From: Limnephilus marmoratus
Lineage: Eukaryota > Arthropoda > Insecta > Trichoptera > Limnephilidae
Direction of reading: 5' to 3'
Assembly: GCA_917880885.1 (NCBI GenBank)
Contig: OU862931.1
Coordinates: 15,852,736 to 15,916,735 of the forward strand
Length of the DNA: 64,000 bases
The position numbers and the translations under genes were made by a program. This document shows positions 11,158 through 24,089 of the stretch, piece after piece; the first letter of the stretch is position 1, and each line of letters starts with the position of its first letter. The notes beneath the pieces are model-generated. The model was not told the origin of the DNA. It saw only the letters and a list, made by a program, of their open reading frames with translations, and ran no database searches.

Positions 11158-11331
11158 CAGATTGTCGTAGGGCGCGGTGCGCAGTCGCTGCTGGTTGATA
11201 GTGAAGGTGAGGTGTGTGTGCGTGCTGGCCGAGGAGGCGGGCACAAAGTTGCCGATGAGGGCGGCTGCGGGTGCGGCCGGCCCCACGCCCACTCCCACCC
11301 CATAGTCCACAGCGCTGGAGCGGCGGCATAC
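11158..11331 (-). CDS. Hipk: Hipk exon 6: post-kinase linker
   Basis: Residues 479-536 start VCRRSSAVDYG, which continues MME from the previous exon and corresponds to the MEICKRR segment of vertebrate HIPKs. A Gly/Val/Ala/Pro-rich stretch follows, then LTFTINQQRLRTAPYDNL, which resembles the LTMTFNNQL block of HIPK2. The acceptor is GACAG at 11332 and the donor CTG|GTAAAC at 11157. Length is 174 nt, phase 0. The exon is GC-rich and flanked by AT-rich intron. The region is poorly conserved beyond these two anchors. Confidence 0.85.
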
Positions 11332-11805
11332 CTGTCACCAGACAAACAAACAGAATTAGTTATCAATGTATAGTGAAACACATCATAGTCATCGCCTCAG
11401 TTCTTATTTGTCCAACAGACCATTTTAGTTTTTGTTCAATCTTCACTTTAAAATAAAGTATAAAAATTGATAGTTAATCACTTAACTAAGAATTATTTAA
11501 AATAAGAAAATAGCTTTATCTTAAACACCTATTTCATTGAAATAATGAAAGAAAACCTTCTCCTTATAAATTAAATAAAGAAATAATTTTGCATTACTAT
11601 TTAATTTTTGATGAATTTTCATAAAATAAATTATTTCTACTACTCGAAAATTACTATTATTATAGTATATTGTTGACGGGAGCTATACGCCACGCGCAAC
11701 TGAATATTGCTGATGGGGCAGTATGTCTGCGTAATGGCAGTAAGCAATATTTAACCCATCCACAATTTGCACAAATCACGCAGATGGCATTTTTTTTTTT
11801 TTTGA

Positions 11806-11880
11806 AATAATAATAATAATAATATTTGGCTGATTTATAAAGCGCCGTTTTCATGAAAAATCACCTCAAGGACGCTGTAC
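11806..11880. repeat. (AAT)n-linked GCGC repeat, copy 1
   Basis: An (AAT)n run is followed by TTTATAAAGCGCCGTTTTCA and TCACCTCAAGG. Read in reverse this is a short repeat tail ending in (ATT)n, as in 3' ends of some non-LTR elements or SINEs. Related copies are near 14817-14880, 16700-16760, 29560-29600, 60660-60735 and 62265-62330. Confidence 0.7.
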
Positions 11881-11992
11881 ATATAAGCATATAATAAAAT
11901 AAAATTAATACGATAAGCTTACAACTAAGATTCAAAATTATAGCTAGGGACTTACATCTAAGACTTATGTGTAGCTAGTGACTTACGACAAA

Positions 11993-12320
11993 CATGAGCT
12001 CCACACAGGAGGCCCTGAGGAAAATAATTTCCCTCAGGGCCTATGTCATCTTTGGGGATGCTGTGTGGAGGGTTTTTTAAGGAAAGGAAGGAGAGGAGAG
12101 TTCTGGGAAGGAAAAGGGTTTAAGGGATGGGTAGGAATCTGGGGTTCAGTGTGTCCTAGTCATCCGCCTCCAAGACCTAGATAAACCTAACCCCATGAAC
12201 CCGGGCACCCCTGCTAAATCACCAAACGTAGCGAACCACTTGGGGTGACCTGTGGCAGAGGTGTTGGTTATCCAATTAAGGTTCCCGGGGCGGCGGTACC
12301 CATTCCCGCCTCCCAAATTG
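11993..12320 (-). mobile_element. SINE-like retroposon, copy 1, 41 bp from a splice donor
   Basis: This is one copy of a family defined here. In sense orientation it starts CAATTTGGGAGGCGGG, runs through GGTACCGCC and CCCGGGAACC, and ends GGAGGCCTCCTGTG-like text with GGAGCTCATGT and then (in other copies) an A-run. It lacks an internal segment present in the 45.9 kb copy. It lies in the sense direction of Hipk, just after exon 5. Its 3' portion contains a self-complementary stretch around CCTGAGG...CCTCAGG. Confidence 0.8.
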
Positions 12321-12360
12321 CAATCACCCCCATTGCATCTGTGGTAAGATAAATACTGAC

Positions 12361-12573
12361 CTCCATCATCTGCACGCTGGCCTTAACATTGTTGCAGTGT
12401 GCGTAATCGACAAGATGTGCAAGGGTGACGAAGGCGTGGTTCAGCGCCTCCCCAGGGGTGATGCGGCGCTCCTGGTCCATGGTCAGCATCCGCTTCAGCA
12501 GGTCAATGAACTCGCGCCGGTCCGCCTTCTCTGCCAGCAACTGTCCACCTTCCAGGTCTGTCGGTACGTTCAC
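12361..12573 (-). CDS. Hipk: Hipk exon 5: end of kinase C-lobe
   Basis: Residues 408-478 read [27 protein letters not shown], then [20 protein letters not shown], the last helices of a CMGC kinase, and end KASVQMME. This matches the TDLEG...[13 protein letters not shown] and RITP...LNHPFVT blocks of HIPK2. The acceptor is TTTGTAG at 12574 and the donor GAG|GTCAGT at 12360. Length is 213 nt, phase 0 at both ends. A SINE in the same orientation as the gene begins at about 12320, 41 bp inside the downstream intron. Confidence 0.95.
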
Positions 12574-14085
<1,512 letters not shown>

Positions 14086-14189
14086 TTATTAAATCAAATG
14101 CAAGCTTGACTGTGTCTGCTGCTAATACAGGTATCTGCAGTGTGTAACTCAAAATGTATAATAAAAATAATTGGATCACGGACATATGA

Positions 14190-14640
14190 ATATATCTGGA
14201 CCTGCCCTAAGTGATAAAAACATATTATTTCCCCCTCGCCATGGAACCGGCTGGAGCTCCTCCTTGGCGCCAGTTCGCCCCATGTGGAGGGGATAGAGAA
14301 TCGCTTGAATCTAAAATGTGTGACGTCATCATTCTTGCCGTGGGCAGCGCGAAGCTAACATCTATACATTTAACGAAAAAATAACACGCCAAAACAGTAG
14401 CTTGTGCTATACAACATACCTACATATCAGTGTGCACATAAATGTGGGCGGTTCCTTAGTGTGCTCGTCGCTGGTTACAGGGGTAAGTAAATTATGAAAC
14501 ATTTGTAAAAGTGTCTTAACTAAACACGGCAAAAAAATATTGCTATGTGAAAACGGGCGAATCTTTTTGGGGTGTACATTTGGCCTACGCAAATATTTTA
14601 TTATCGTGGCAAGCAATTCGCGCTCCCATGTAAAAAGGTC
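14190..14640. repeat. Interspersed repeat family R, copy 1
   Basis: A segment of about 450 bp begins ACCTGCCCTAAGTGATAAAA, includes TGACGTCATCATTCTT and ends near GCAATTCGCGCTC. A second copy spans 17755-19060 but is split by a hAT insertion. No protein-coding potential was seen. It is probably a non-autonomous transposon of unknown class. Confidence 0.75.
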
Positions 14641-15235
14641 TATTCATTCAAAGCAGATTTTGCTTTTAAGAACTAAATGATGATATTATAATGCGAGATG
14701 CCTATATACTGTCAGATTAATTTTTCAACCAATGACAGTCATCTTCCCCTCTTCGTACCGCCATAGTTGATTTTTCCCCTCACCTGTTATTTCTGGTCTA
14801 TTGAATTTGGATGTCTATGAATTGGATAATTTGTAGAGCGCCGTTTTTGTGAAAAATCACTTCAAAGGTACTATATAATTTATTATGTTTTCTTAGGCTC
14901 TATCTAATTTTATTATTTACCAACAGATGCAGAAAACATAATTACTTGGCAGGTCACTTCCGATAAATGCATTTTTATTAGAAGGTTTATGACTTTGCAC
15001 GCGGAGGACACTATATTTAAAAGACTGGACATTGCATGTTTTTACATTTGCTACCCCCATTAATTATGGTTGATATTTATTTTGAAAGACTGGAGAATTT
15101 AGGACCCTTGAAATGACCTTTAAAAAGCTTAGTATTTACTTACAATTTTACACAATTAGTTTCTTTACAATGTCGTGAGCTGTGACAGTGTATAAAAGTG
15201 TGAAACAAGAGAAATCTTGTAATTTTATAGTTTTA

Positions 15236-15990
15236 AGGCGATCCAATAGTTCAGGAAAAAATCGAAATGAGAATTCACGCCCTTTATGGGAGGAGTTTAA
15301 AAATACTTGAGAAAAAGCTTTTGGAAAGGTTGGAAAAGGTATTTGAGAATTTTTTTTACAGGTTGATTTCGTAAAGGCCTGTAAAAAATATTAATTCCTG
15401 TTTTACGCATTGTTTATTGTAAGAAAACGGAAATTTAAAATTGATTTCACGAAACTAAGCGACGCGGAGTCACCCGACTGTCTCCCGCGCCGGTTGGGGC
15501 GTGACTGATACGAAATAGGTGTTGCCCAGTGCGTGGCTCTTCTGCCCATGCCATAAGGGTCACTTCAAGAATCCAAATTCGTAGAGTGCGGGCCGTATTG
15601 ATTGATGTTAAAAATAACAACGAGAAAATGCATATTTTATTTTATTTTGTGAAGTTCGGGCGTAAATATCAATTTTTTTGCGATTATTAAATTTGCCACA
15701 TTATACAATAAAACCAAATCCGACAAGGGGTTTATAAATAGGAGAGTTTGGACTTGGAAGTGTTTTATATAGACCTTATACTTTATTTTTTTAAAGGCTT
15801 ATTAAAAGACTTACAAAAAAAAATGACCGATATTTTTAAGGGCCAAGGTATGTTCTACACGCAGTATTTAATTGAAGCATCTATAATACTTCTAAGCGAT
15901 CAAATTTTCAAAACAAAAACATGTGATTTTGTATGATTTTGCATTATTTAGTATGGCTTCATCTTGAAAATGCTAACTTAGTCTACTGTA
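15236..15990 (-). mobile_element. Partial copy of the 1.5 kb Harbinger-like element
   Basis: This is an inverted, diverged copy of about the last 470 bp of the 31620-33150 element, with local insertions. Shared blocks include the reverse complement of GGATCGCCTTAA, of TATAAACCCC and of ACTGCGTGTAGAACATACC. It lacks both terminal repeats, so it is a fragment. It lies in Hipk intron 3. Confidence 0.75.
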
Positions 15991-16212
15991 GGTATCTCAT
16001 TTTGTCCAGCTGTACGGATTCAATTTGTACAGATTTTATAAATAAAGGTCTAAATGGAAAATAAGAAAATCAATCCAAAAATTAGCAATTTTTTAAGTTT
16101 ATTGACAAAATGCAGACTTCGATTGTGTCGGGTTTCCATTTGATTTTAGCTTCGTGGGTTAAATTTGGATGAAAATGAGTGAGTTTTTTTGACAAGAAAG
16201 AAGTAACATTTA

Positions 16213-16512
<300 letters not shown>

Positions 16513-16583
16513 TCATTGTAATCATTTACCTCAAGAGGACCTCATAAAGATAGAAAACGTAGTTAAAACCACAATAATTATTG

Positions 16584-16610
16584 GTCACGTAGTATGGGTA
16601 CGTTCCCTAA
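16584..16610 (+). repeat. Solo end of a G-run MITE
   Basis: The segment GGTCACGTAGTATGGGTACG followed by TTCCC and TAA is one terminal repeat of the MITE family described at 20647, 44896 and 62937. The rest of the element is missing. Confidence 0.75.
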
Positions 16611-17906
16611 GGTGACATGCTGTCTTTGTAGTATGAAAGAGAGGGTATGAGAAAGCGAGATAGAAAAGACTACAAAAGAATGTGACCAATTGTTCCATAA
16701 TAATAATAACATTATATTTATATAGCGCAGTTTTGTGACATTTCACTTCAAGTGCGCTTAACTATAATAAATTTAAAAATAATCCTAAAGTGCTCCTTAT
16801 AATATTGAGAAAATAATAAAAGAATATACAGTATTTACAAAACAATGACGGAACAACAAAATTAACAAAGATAGTGCTGTTATAGCACACACGGGACAAT
16901 AATAATAATAATAGACAATAGCGGTGCTATTGTAACACAGGACTAAACGGTGGTAACACAGGACTAAACAAGAACTTTAAAACTAAAAATATAATATACT
17001 ATCAGAGAGGCAGTTTGCGTTCAGAAATGAGAAATATTCTGACATAAATTTGGATATTAAACATAAAATAAAAATACAATTATGAGGAAACCGAAACCAA
17101 ACAATTATTTATTGGTTTTGTCAGGAATGCACAGTTCTGTTAAATAAGACGAAAGTTGAACTGGATTCTTTCAGAGCATTTGAACTAGTAAAGATTTCCA
17201 AGATGCTCTGAGATATGGGAATATTTAGATACACCGGTGGTGATTCGTGCATTTAAAGACTGATTGAAGTTTATTATCAAAGACAATCATTCTATTTTTA
17301 TCAAATATGATTCAATTGGATCAACAGAAATAATTGTAGAGATGTTTTTACGATTCTACAGCCAACGTGATGTTATTTTACCACAGGGCAACAAATGAGA
17401 ACTGGTTTCAGAAACAGGTTGTGGTCTGAAGGAAGTGGTGAGATGGTTACTTTATCTTATTTTTTACCACTTTTATCAGCAAAAACATTTCCTTTCCAAT
17501 CCAAGTCTTTTAATAGACAATACGGTCATATTTTGCATTTCAGCCAATAAGTTGTCAAGAATTGCAGTGAAAATAGCATTTAAAAACTTTATTAAATTTC
17601 TACACAGCGGTAACGTTTTTATAGCTTTATTTTTATCTATACATAATAACAAACTTTCAAGAGCATTCAGAACTATAAATTTCAATTTGCCTCAACAAAA
17701 TGTTTTTTTTTTTTTTTTAATAAACATAATTTTATAATTTTATCCATAGACATGAATATTAGTAGACCTGCCCTAAGTGATAAAAGCATATTATTTCCCC
17801 CTCCCCATACAGGTATCTTGGAACCGGCTGGGATTGAGTATGGCTTCGAGTGAATCTAAAAAATGTGACGTCATCATTCTTCTGCGAGCCAGCGTCGAGC
17901 GCTCAT

Positions 17907-18794
17907 CAGGGCCGGATTAACCATGTGGGGCCCCTAGGCAATGCACGTCTCGGGGCCCCTTTATCAATGGCGGACTAACGGGGGAGGGGGGTTTGAAGGA
18001 GCCTCCAAAGCCTCCTTGTTCCCTTGATCATATATTCTTAACAAGGCTTTAAGGGAGAGGGGGAGGGGTAAAGTTTTAGAACTTTTTATTTTTTTTTTAA
18101 ATGTAAAACATGTCAGTATGTTGAGTATTGTGTCAAAATTTCAAGTAAATCGGAGCAAAACTAACCATTTCTGAAGTTTGTGAACATCATAACTCAAAAT
18201 CTTGACTTGACTTGACCGATGCTTTTGAAATTTTGCACACTATATCTACACATTAAATCAACAAGTGTCAGAGGGAGTTTTTTTACAATTTAATAATAAC
18301 GAATTCACTGAAATTTTTTCACCAAAAAATTTTCACCAAAATGCTGGCAAAAATAAAAATAATCATAATTAGAAAAAAAAAAAAAAAAAAAACAAATGCC
18401 AATATACACCACACACGGCACCTTCAATCACTTCAGATACTAAGTAATGTTGCAACAAATAGAAGGAAAGAAAAGTAAAATATAACTATGTATATATATT
18501 TGTTTTAATCATAGACTTTTTATTTATTATTTGTGCATGATGTGAACATTAGTTATTTATTGAGTTATAACATAATTATTATAATTTGTTGTTTTCTTTA
18601 ATGCGTGTACCTAATGTTATTAACCTGTAAATGTTCCTAACAAAAAAAATTTAAACATCTTGAATGCTGACTTTTTCCGAAACTTCGTTGCTCACTAATT
18701 GAAGAAAGTCATTTTTTCTCAGGACGCGGGGCTCCTAGCCGATGCGGGGCCCCTAGGCAGCTGCCTACTCTGCCTTAGGGATAATCCGGTACTG
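17907..18794. mobile_element. hAT element with 8-bp target duplication
   Basis: The 888-bp element begins CAGGGCCGGATTAACC and ends GGATAATCCGGTACTG. It is flanked on both sides by the same 8 bp, GCGCTCAT (17899-17906 and 18795-18802). Inner ends repeat the GGGGCCCCTAGGCA motif. No transposase frame remains, so it is non-autonomous. It interrupts a copy of interspersed repeat R, and removing it with one duplication restores that repeat. An 8-bp duplication is diagnostic of the hAT superfamily. Confidence 0.92.
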
Positions 18795-19446
18795 GCGCTC
18801 ATCGGTGCATTTTACGAAATAACACCGCAAAAAACATGGTTTGTGTTTTGAAAACGTGTAAATATATACTATCACTCAAGATACATGGCGTGTGCTCGTC
18901 GATGTTTACGGGGTAAGTAAATTATGAAACATTTGTAAAAGTGTCCTAACTAAATACGGCAACAAAATATTGGAGTCTGAAAATAAACGAACTTTACTTT
19001 GCCATATTTAGACTTCACAAATTTGTTCAATAAGCGGCGAGCAATTCGCGCTCAACGATGCTGGTTTTTTTAGAGCATCCTCCATTGAAATACTGGTAGA
19101 ATGGAATAAATTCTTAACTAATGTCCAAAAAATGGAATATGTTGTGTGGGATATCTGGGACGCCATCTGAAGTATTGCTAAAGCCAAGGTTTAATGAAAC
19201 AACCTGGCGGTAAAGTAACCATTGCACAATGGCAATGGTTTAAGCCGTTTTTGGTGACCAGGTCTGAATAGCCAGGTGTTTCCTAACCTTCTTCTTCCCA
19301 TCCTTCCCCTCCCCACTACTTTTAAAAATGTATTAGTTTTTAATAAACTTAAAATTTTCATTTTTCTCTTCTTTTATATTAGTCGGTATTTCTTGAAAGA
19401 TTAACTAACCTTACAATATAACCCAACAAGGGATGCCATAGACTCA

Positions 19447-19776
<330 letters not shown>

Positions 19777-19904
19777 TCATCACCAGAGCGGCCGGCGGTG
19801 AAGGTATGTGGAGGGAGGGAAAAGTAGCGTTAGCGCATCTATGTCACTTGTACATCAATATTAGATCATAAAACAATGACACCATTATGTATTATTGGCT
19901 ATTT

Positions 19905-20570
19905 TATCTTTTGAGACCCAATGTTCATCCAAATGAACCTGGAATACCTAACAAAACGACACAAAAGAAATAAATATATTATCCCAAAATTTCAAAGTTG
20001 TTATTATTATCAATAGTTTGGTTCGTAAGGGTATTTCATTCAGCCATGCGATTCTGTATGTTTGTGGATATGGAATCGATTCCATATGTAATCGCCTGTC
20101 AAATTTGTGTGGTTGTCTATGGCTTGCAATTGCTTTTTCTACGGGATGATGTGTCAGCGGTCAGCGATGTCACCGACTTCAACTAGTTTAAAACACGAAA
20201 TGCGTAAGTGTACATGATTATTTATTCATTAAATGTACGTTTAAAGTTGTATACCATGGATTTGACATTTGTGAAGTCGTCGACAACGCTGACAGCTCAC
20301 CAGAGTTGCCAATTTGCGGGGAATTCCCCATTTTGGAATTTGTTATTTTGTTTTCCCCAATTTGGAGAATTTGAACATTTATTGCGGGTATTTTAGAACA
20401 TAAGCATTGGCAATCCTGAAGCTTACAGCTTGACAGCTGACACATCAGCCCATAGAAAAAGCAATTGTAAGCCATAGACAATCACACAAATCTGACAAGT
20501 GATTATGTATGGAATCGATTCCGTATCCACAAAAGATACAGAATGGCTCTTCAGGTCTCAAAAGGTTAAA
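19905..20570. repeat. Foldback element upstream of kinase exon 2
   Basis: Inverted arms run inward from TTTTGAGACC at both ends. They share GGAATCGATTCC, the ACAAATTTGTGTGGTTGTCT-like segment and AAAAAGCAATTG or its complement. The single strand could fold into a long imperfect hairpin. No ORF of note. It lies at the 3' end of the 16 kb intron, less than 170 bp from the exon 2 acceptor. Confidence 0.75.
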
Positions 20571-20646
20571 TATTAATATTACATTACGGTGATAAAATCT
20601 ATCATAATTATTAATAATTAGCGCAGACCCGTGAAAACTCAAGTTA

Positions 20647-20804
20647 GGGAACGTACCCATACTACGTGACGCGTTTAGGGGGGGGGGGGGGGGGGGTGTC
20701 TTCAAAATGTCACGCTCGGTACAAATGAGCGGCGGCGGGCTTAGGGGTAGGGGGGGGGGGTTAAAAATTGCAAAAAGTTGGTCACGTAGTACGGTTACGT
20801 TCCC
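20647..20804. mobile_element. G-run MITE, Harbinger-like, copy 1
   Basis: The 158-bp element has inverted ends GGGAACGTACCCATACTACG / its complement and TTA on both sides (20644-20646, 20805-20807). A run of 18 G follows about 10 bp inside the left terminal repeat, and a second G-run lies right of centre. A 3-bp TWA duplication points to the PIF/Harbinger superfamily. Confidence 0.85.
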
Positions 20805-21099
20805 TTAGTTAGGAACTAATGTTATCTTGAAAATTAAAAATCGCAGACCCATCAAAAATCATGAAATCTAACTCTACTTTCTCAAGATTAACCGTAAGAA
20901 ACTTAAAACAAAAGAAATACACATACCAAATAATACATATTAAAATAATTTTCTGATAAAAAATATCCATTGGTAGTAGGTTAGGCTTATCTGAATTTTA
21001 GGCACATCAGTTCCAATTTTGAAAATGGCAATAATTAAAACTATATTCTGTTAAAATATTATTTTGTACTTTATCGATACTTTATTAGGTACTTTATCG

Positions 21100-21895
21100 C
21101 TTGTCTGATGAATTCATCATACAATCAATTCTAATTTTGAAAATGACACCTAATTTAAGAGCGTTTAACCAGCCAGCGGACGAAAATCCACATTTCGTCG
21201 AAAGTTGTTCTTCCGATCGTGCAGGGCGGTTACAATGAGAAAGATTGATTATTCTCCGTACCAGCTTTTTAAAATTATAACTCAATATCGAATTTATTTC
21301 AATCCAAATTAGCTTTAATTTATACCTTCATCCAAAAATGCTGAAAGGCGTGATGATAAAACTATTAAAATAGTGTACTTTTTGTAGTTATTTTTTGATT
21401 ATAAGTATTTATCATTTTTCAATAATGTCTAAATTTAATAAGAATGTTAAAAAAATCTGAAATATATTAGTTTGTAAGTGCGCAAATAAATACACAAATG
21501 GACCAATTTTCGTCAAGAAACACATGTACGTACATATTTTTTAATGATTTTATTGAAACTAAAATTAAAATTCTAATACATAACTTTGCTAGATAATGTA
21601 TTGATTTATTTTACTGCATGATTACATTATTTAAAATGGGTGTGGTATAATACAAAAACTTTTTTGAAAATTTAACAAATCTGCCAACGACCTATGGAAT
21701 AACCTTATTATACTAAAAATTTAAAAAAAAAATTAAAATTTATTACGTAACTATGCTAGATAAAAGAACAATCTTTCGAAATCCATTTATAATTTTTTGT
21801 GGAAAAGAGTCAATACGTCTAAAAACTTTTTTGAAAATGACGTATTTCCGGCTTTCTCTGGTAATGCCCTCTTAAGGTGTTCAAAACTAATCTGA
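21100..21895 (-). mobile_element. Partial inverted copy of the 1.5 kb Harbinger-like element
   Basis: This segment is the diverged reverse complement of about 31965-32690, sharing GCAGGGCGGTTACAATGAGA, TTTCGTCGAAAGTTGTTCTT and the CAAATAAATACACAA region. Both terminal repeats are absent. With the 15.2 kb fragment it shows that the family has several decayed copies in this locus. Confidence 0.8.
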
Positions 21896-22311
21896 GTTCA
21901 TTGAACCAGAGTTACAAGTTACAATCAGTCACAAACAGATCCGAAACGAAATTAGTATGTTTGATATGTAGGTATTAAGCAAACTAATGTTTTAATTTAT
22001 AAATTGATTCATTAATTTCTTGGAATGATGTTCCTAAAGAATATTTAACACATAGAATGAGATTAAATTATAATTTTTGTCAACAATTTTCGAAAAGGTT
22101 AATAAGTACAAGAAACATGGATTTTTTATGTTTAAAAGTATACTAAAAACGCTATATACATTGTAAGTTATGAGGTACGTATTTGGCCAACATAATTTTG
22201 AAATGAAAACATGGAAATCTGAGAGGAAAATGTATTTATGTTAGAGTAGCAAGCAGAGTGTCATTTTCGATTTAATTTATAAGGTCAGATATATGCTTGA
22301 ATTTTCGAGTG

Positions 22312-22696
22312 TCCCGACAGTTAACCCCCCGACAGTTGATCCCCCAACGGTTGATCCCCGTCAGTTGATCCCCATCAGTTGATCCCCGACAGTTGGCCCC
22401 CCGAAAATACCAATTATAAACCTAAAATCGACTTACTAAGTTGGTATGGACATCAAACGAATTAATTTACAATAACGATTTTTTGTACTTTTATGCTGGT
22501 AAATATAAACAAGTAGTTTTATCCTTGATGCATCTGAATGAAAATATGTTATTCGGCGGTATATCCTCTCTGCATAACCCTTCGGGACACTTAGTTATAT
22601 TTTGTGTAAGTAGGAATACCGCATTTTCCCTAAACCGACTGCATATTTTATATACTTAAGCATGCCGGGGGGTCAACTGTCTGGAGATCAACTGTC
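22312..22696. mobile_element. Foldback element with GACAGTTGATCCCC subterminal repeats
   Basis: The left end carries six degenerate tandem units of about 14-16 bp (GACAGTTGATCCCC and variants, 22315-22402). The right end carries two units in the opposite orientation (GGGGGGTCAACTGTC, GATCAACTGTC, 22663-22696). Between them lie about 260 bp of AT-rich sequence without a supported ORF. The unit pattern GACA-N4-ATCCCC is shared with the foldback at 31336-33322. Confidence 0.75.
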
Positions 22697-24089
22697 ATGA
22701 AACCAATGTTCAGGTAATCTTATATTTACGAGAAATTGATTGCTGGCGTGGAGGGCCGTTAATTAGCGCAAACCGGTAAGTAAATGATCTCATTATAATT
22801 CTCCATTAATCAAGCATATTTTTCGAGTGGTAAAATAATAAAAAATTTAAAATGCGAGGTGAAATGTTGAAAGAACGCCGCGGAACAAAGCAAGCGGTGT
22901 CGTGAGAATTGGGTCCCTTCACGTTATGCCGATGAAATTCTGCACACATCAAACAATACATGCGAGAATCTACTAACTGACTAATACTGTCGGTAGCTTA
23001 GACGCACTCATCGAAAGGCTTGTGTGATTCTTTACTCTGTGGTCGGTATAGTTTACAGCAACGATACTCTACCTGCGGCCCGCCAAGCTTTTTTGTGCGG
23101 CCCTAGCCCATTCACACCATTCACTCGGATGAAGGTTTACTCGATGAAATGTTCCATTCTCGTTTCACCGAGTGTTCACACGGTTCCTTCGAAGGAAGAG
23201 TTCACTCGACATTCTCGCTGCGAAGTCGTCGAGAGTAGTCGCGGCCGCATTGGAATTCGTCCGGCGCTGACGGCTATGTTCGGGAATATTTACGATTTCA
23301 ATTGACATTTCCGATAACGTCGAACTAAATTACGAGAAATTGGCGATTCTTGTAAACAGTAAATAAATTTCAGCACCATAAAATGAACATATGGTTAAAT
23401 AATAACCTGAAAACTGATATCTACCACTATTTTTGCACCATGAAAATATTTTTATTCCAAAATAGGCCTCGGCTTGCAAAATCCATATAAATGGAATATT
23501 TATTAACGTATCCAAAAACTAAAAACTGTTTTGGAAAGGTGATGAAATATGCTTTCAAAATTTATTATTAGAAATAACCACATAATTTTTTAAATAGAAT
23601 AATTTTTAATGTAAACTTTTAAAAGTTTAAAAAATGGCTCTACTTGCTTTTATTCGAACTAAAATTACTGGTAACAAAAAAAATATAAAAACACACACTT
23701 ATTTTGTTAGACAGATAAATTATAAACGTTTCTGTCACCTCACTTTTTTGTCTCATTCAAATCTCAGTCCGCTTTTGTTACTCGAGGAAGCAACAGTTCA
23801 AAAATCGAGCTCCGAACAGTGCATCGCGTTTCGAACAGTTTATTTTCTAATCATTATTCGCGTCATCTGGTTCTTTTGTTTCCTTCCATTCTCATAGTAA
23901 TTCGTTCCATCAGTTTCCAAACAAAAACAATTTTCATGGTGACAAAATATTGAGCTGTCAGCTTTCAAAGCAGTGTTGTGTTTTTCATTTTTTTTTTACC
24001 AAATTCAAGCCTGCAGACCCCCGTTTACACATTGACTTTCCACAGTCTACCTTTCTCACTATTGACCTACGCATAAGACCCTGGATTCG

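Noticed and set aside
22312..22402. CRISPR-like short regular repeats
   Set aside because: Units are directly adjacent without spacers, are mirrored at the other end of a foldback element, and the genome is eukaryotic with no cas genes.
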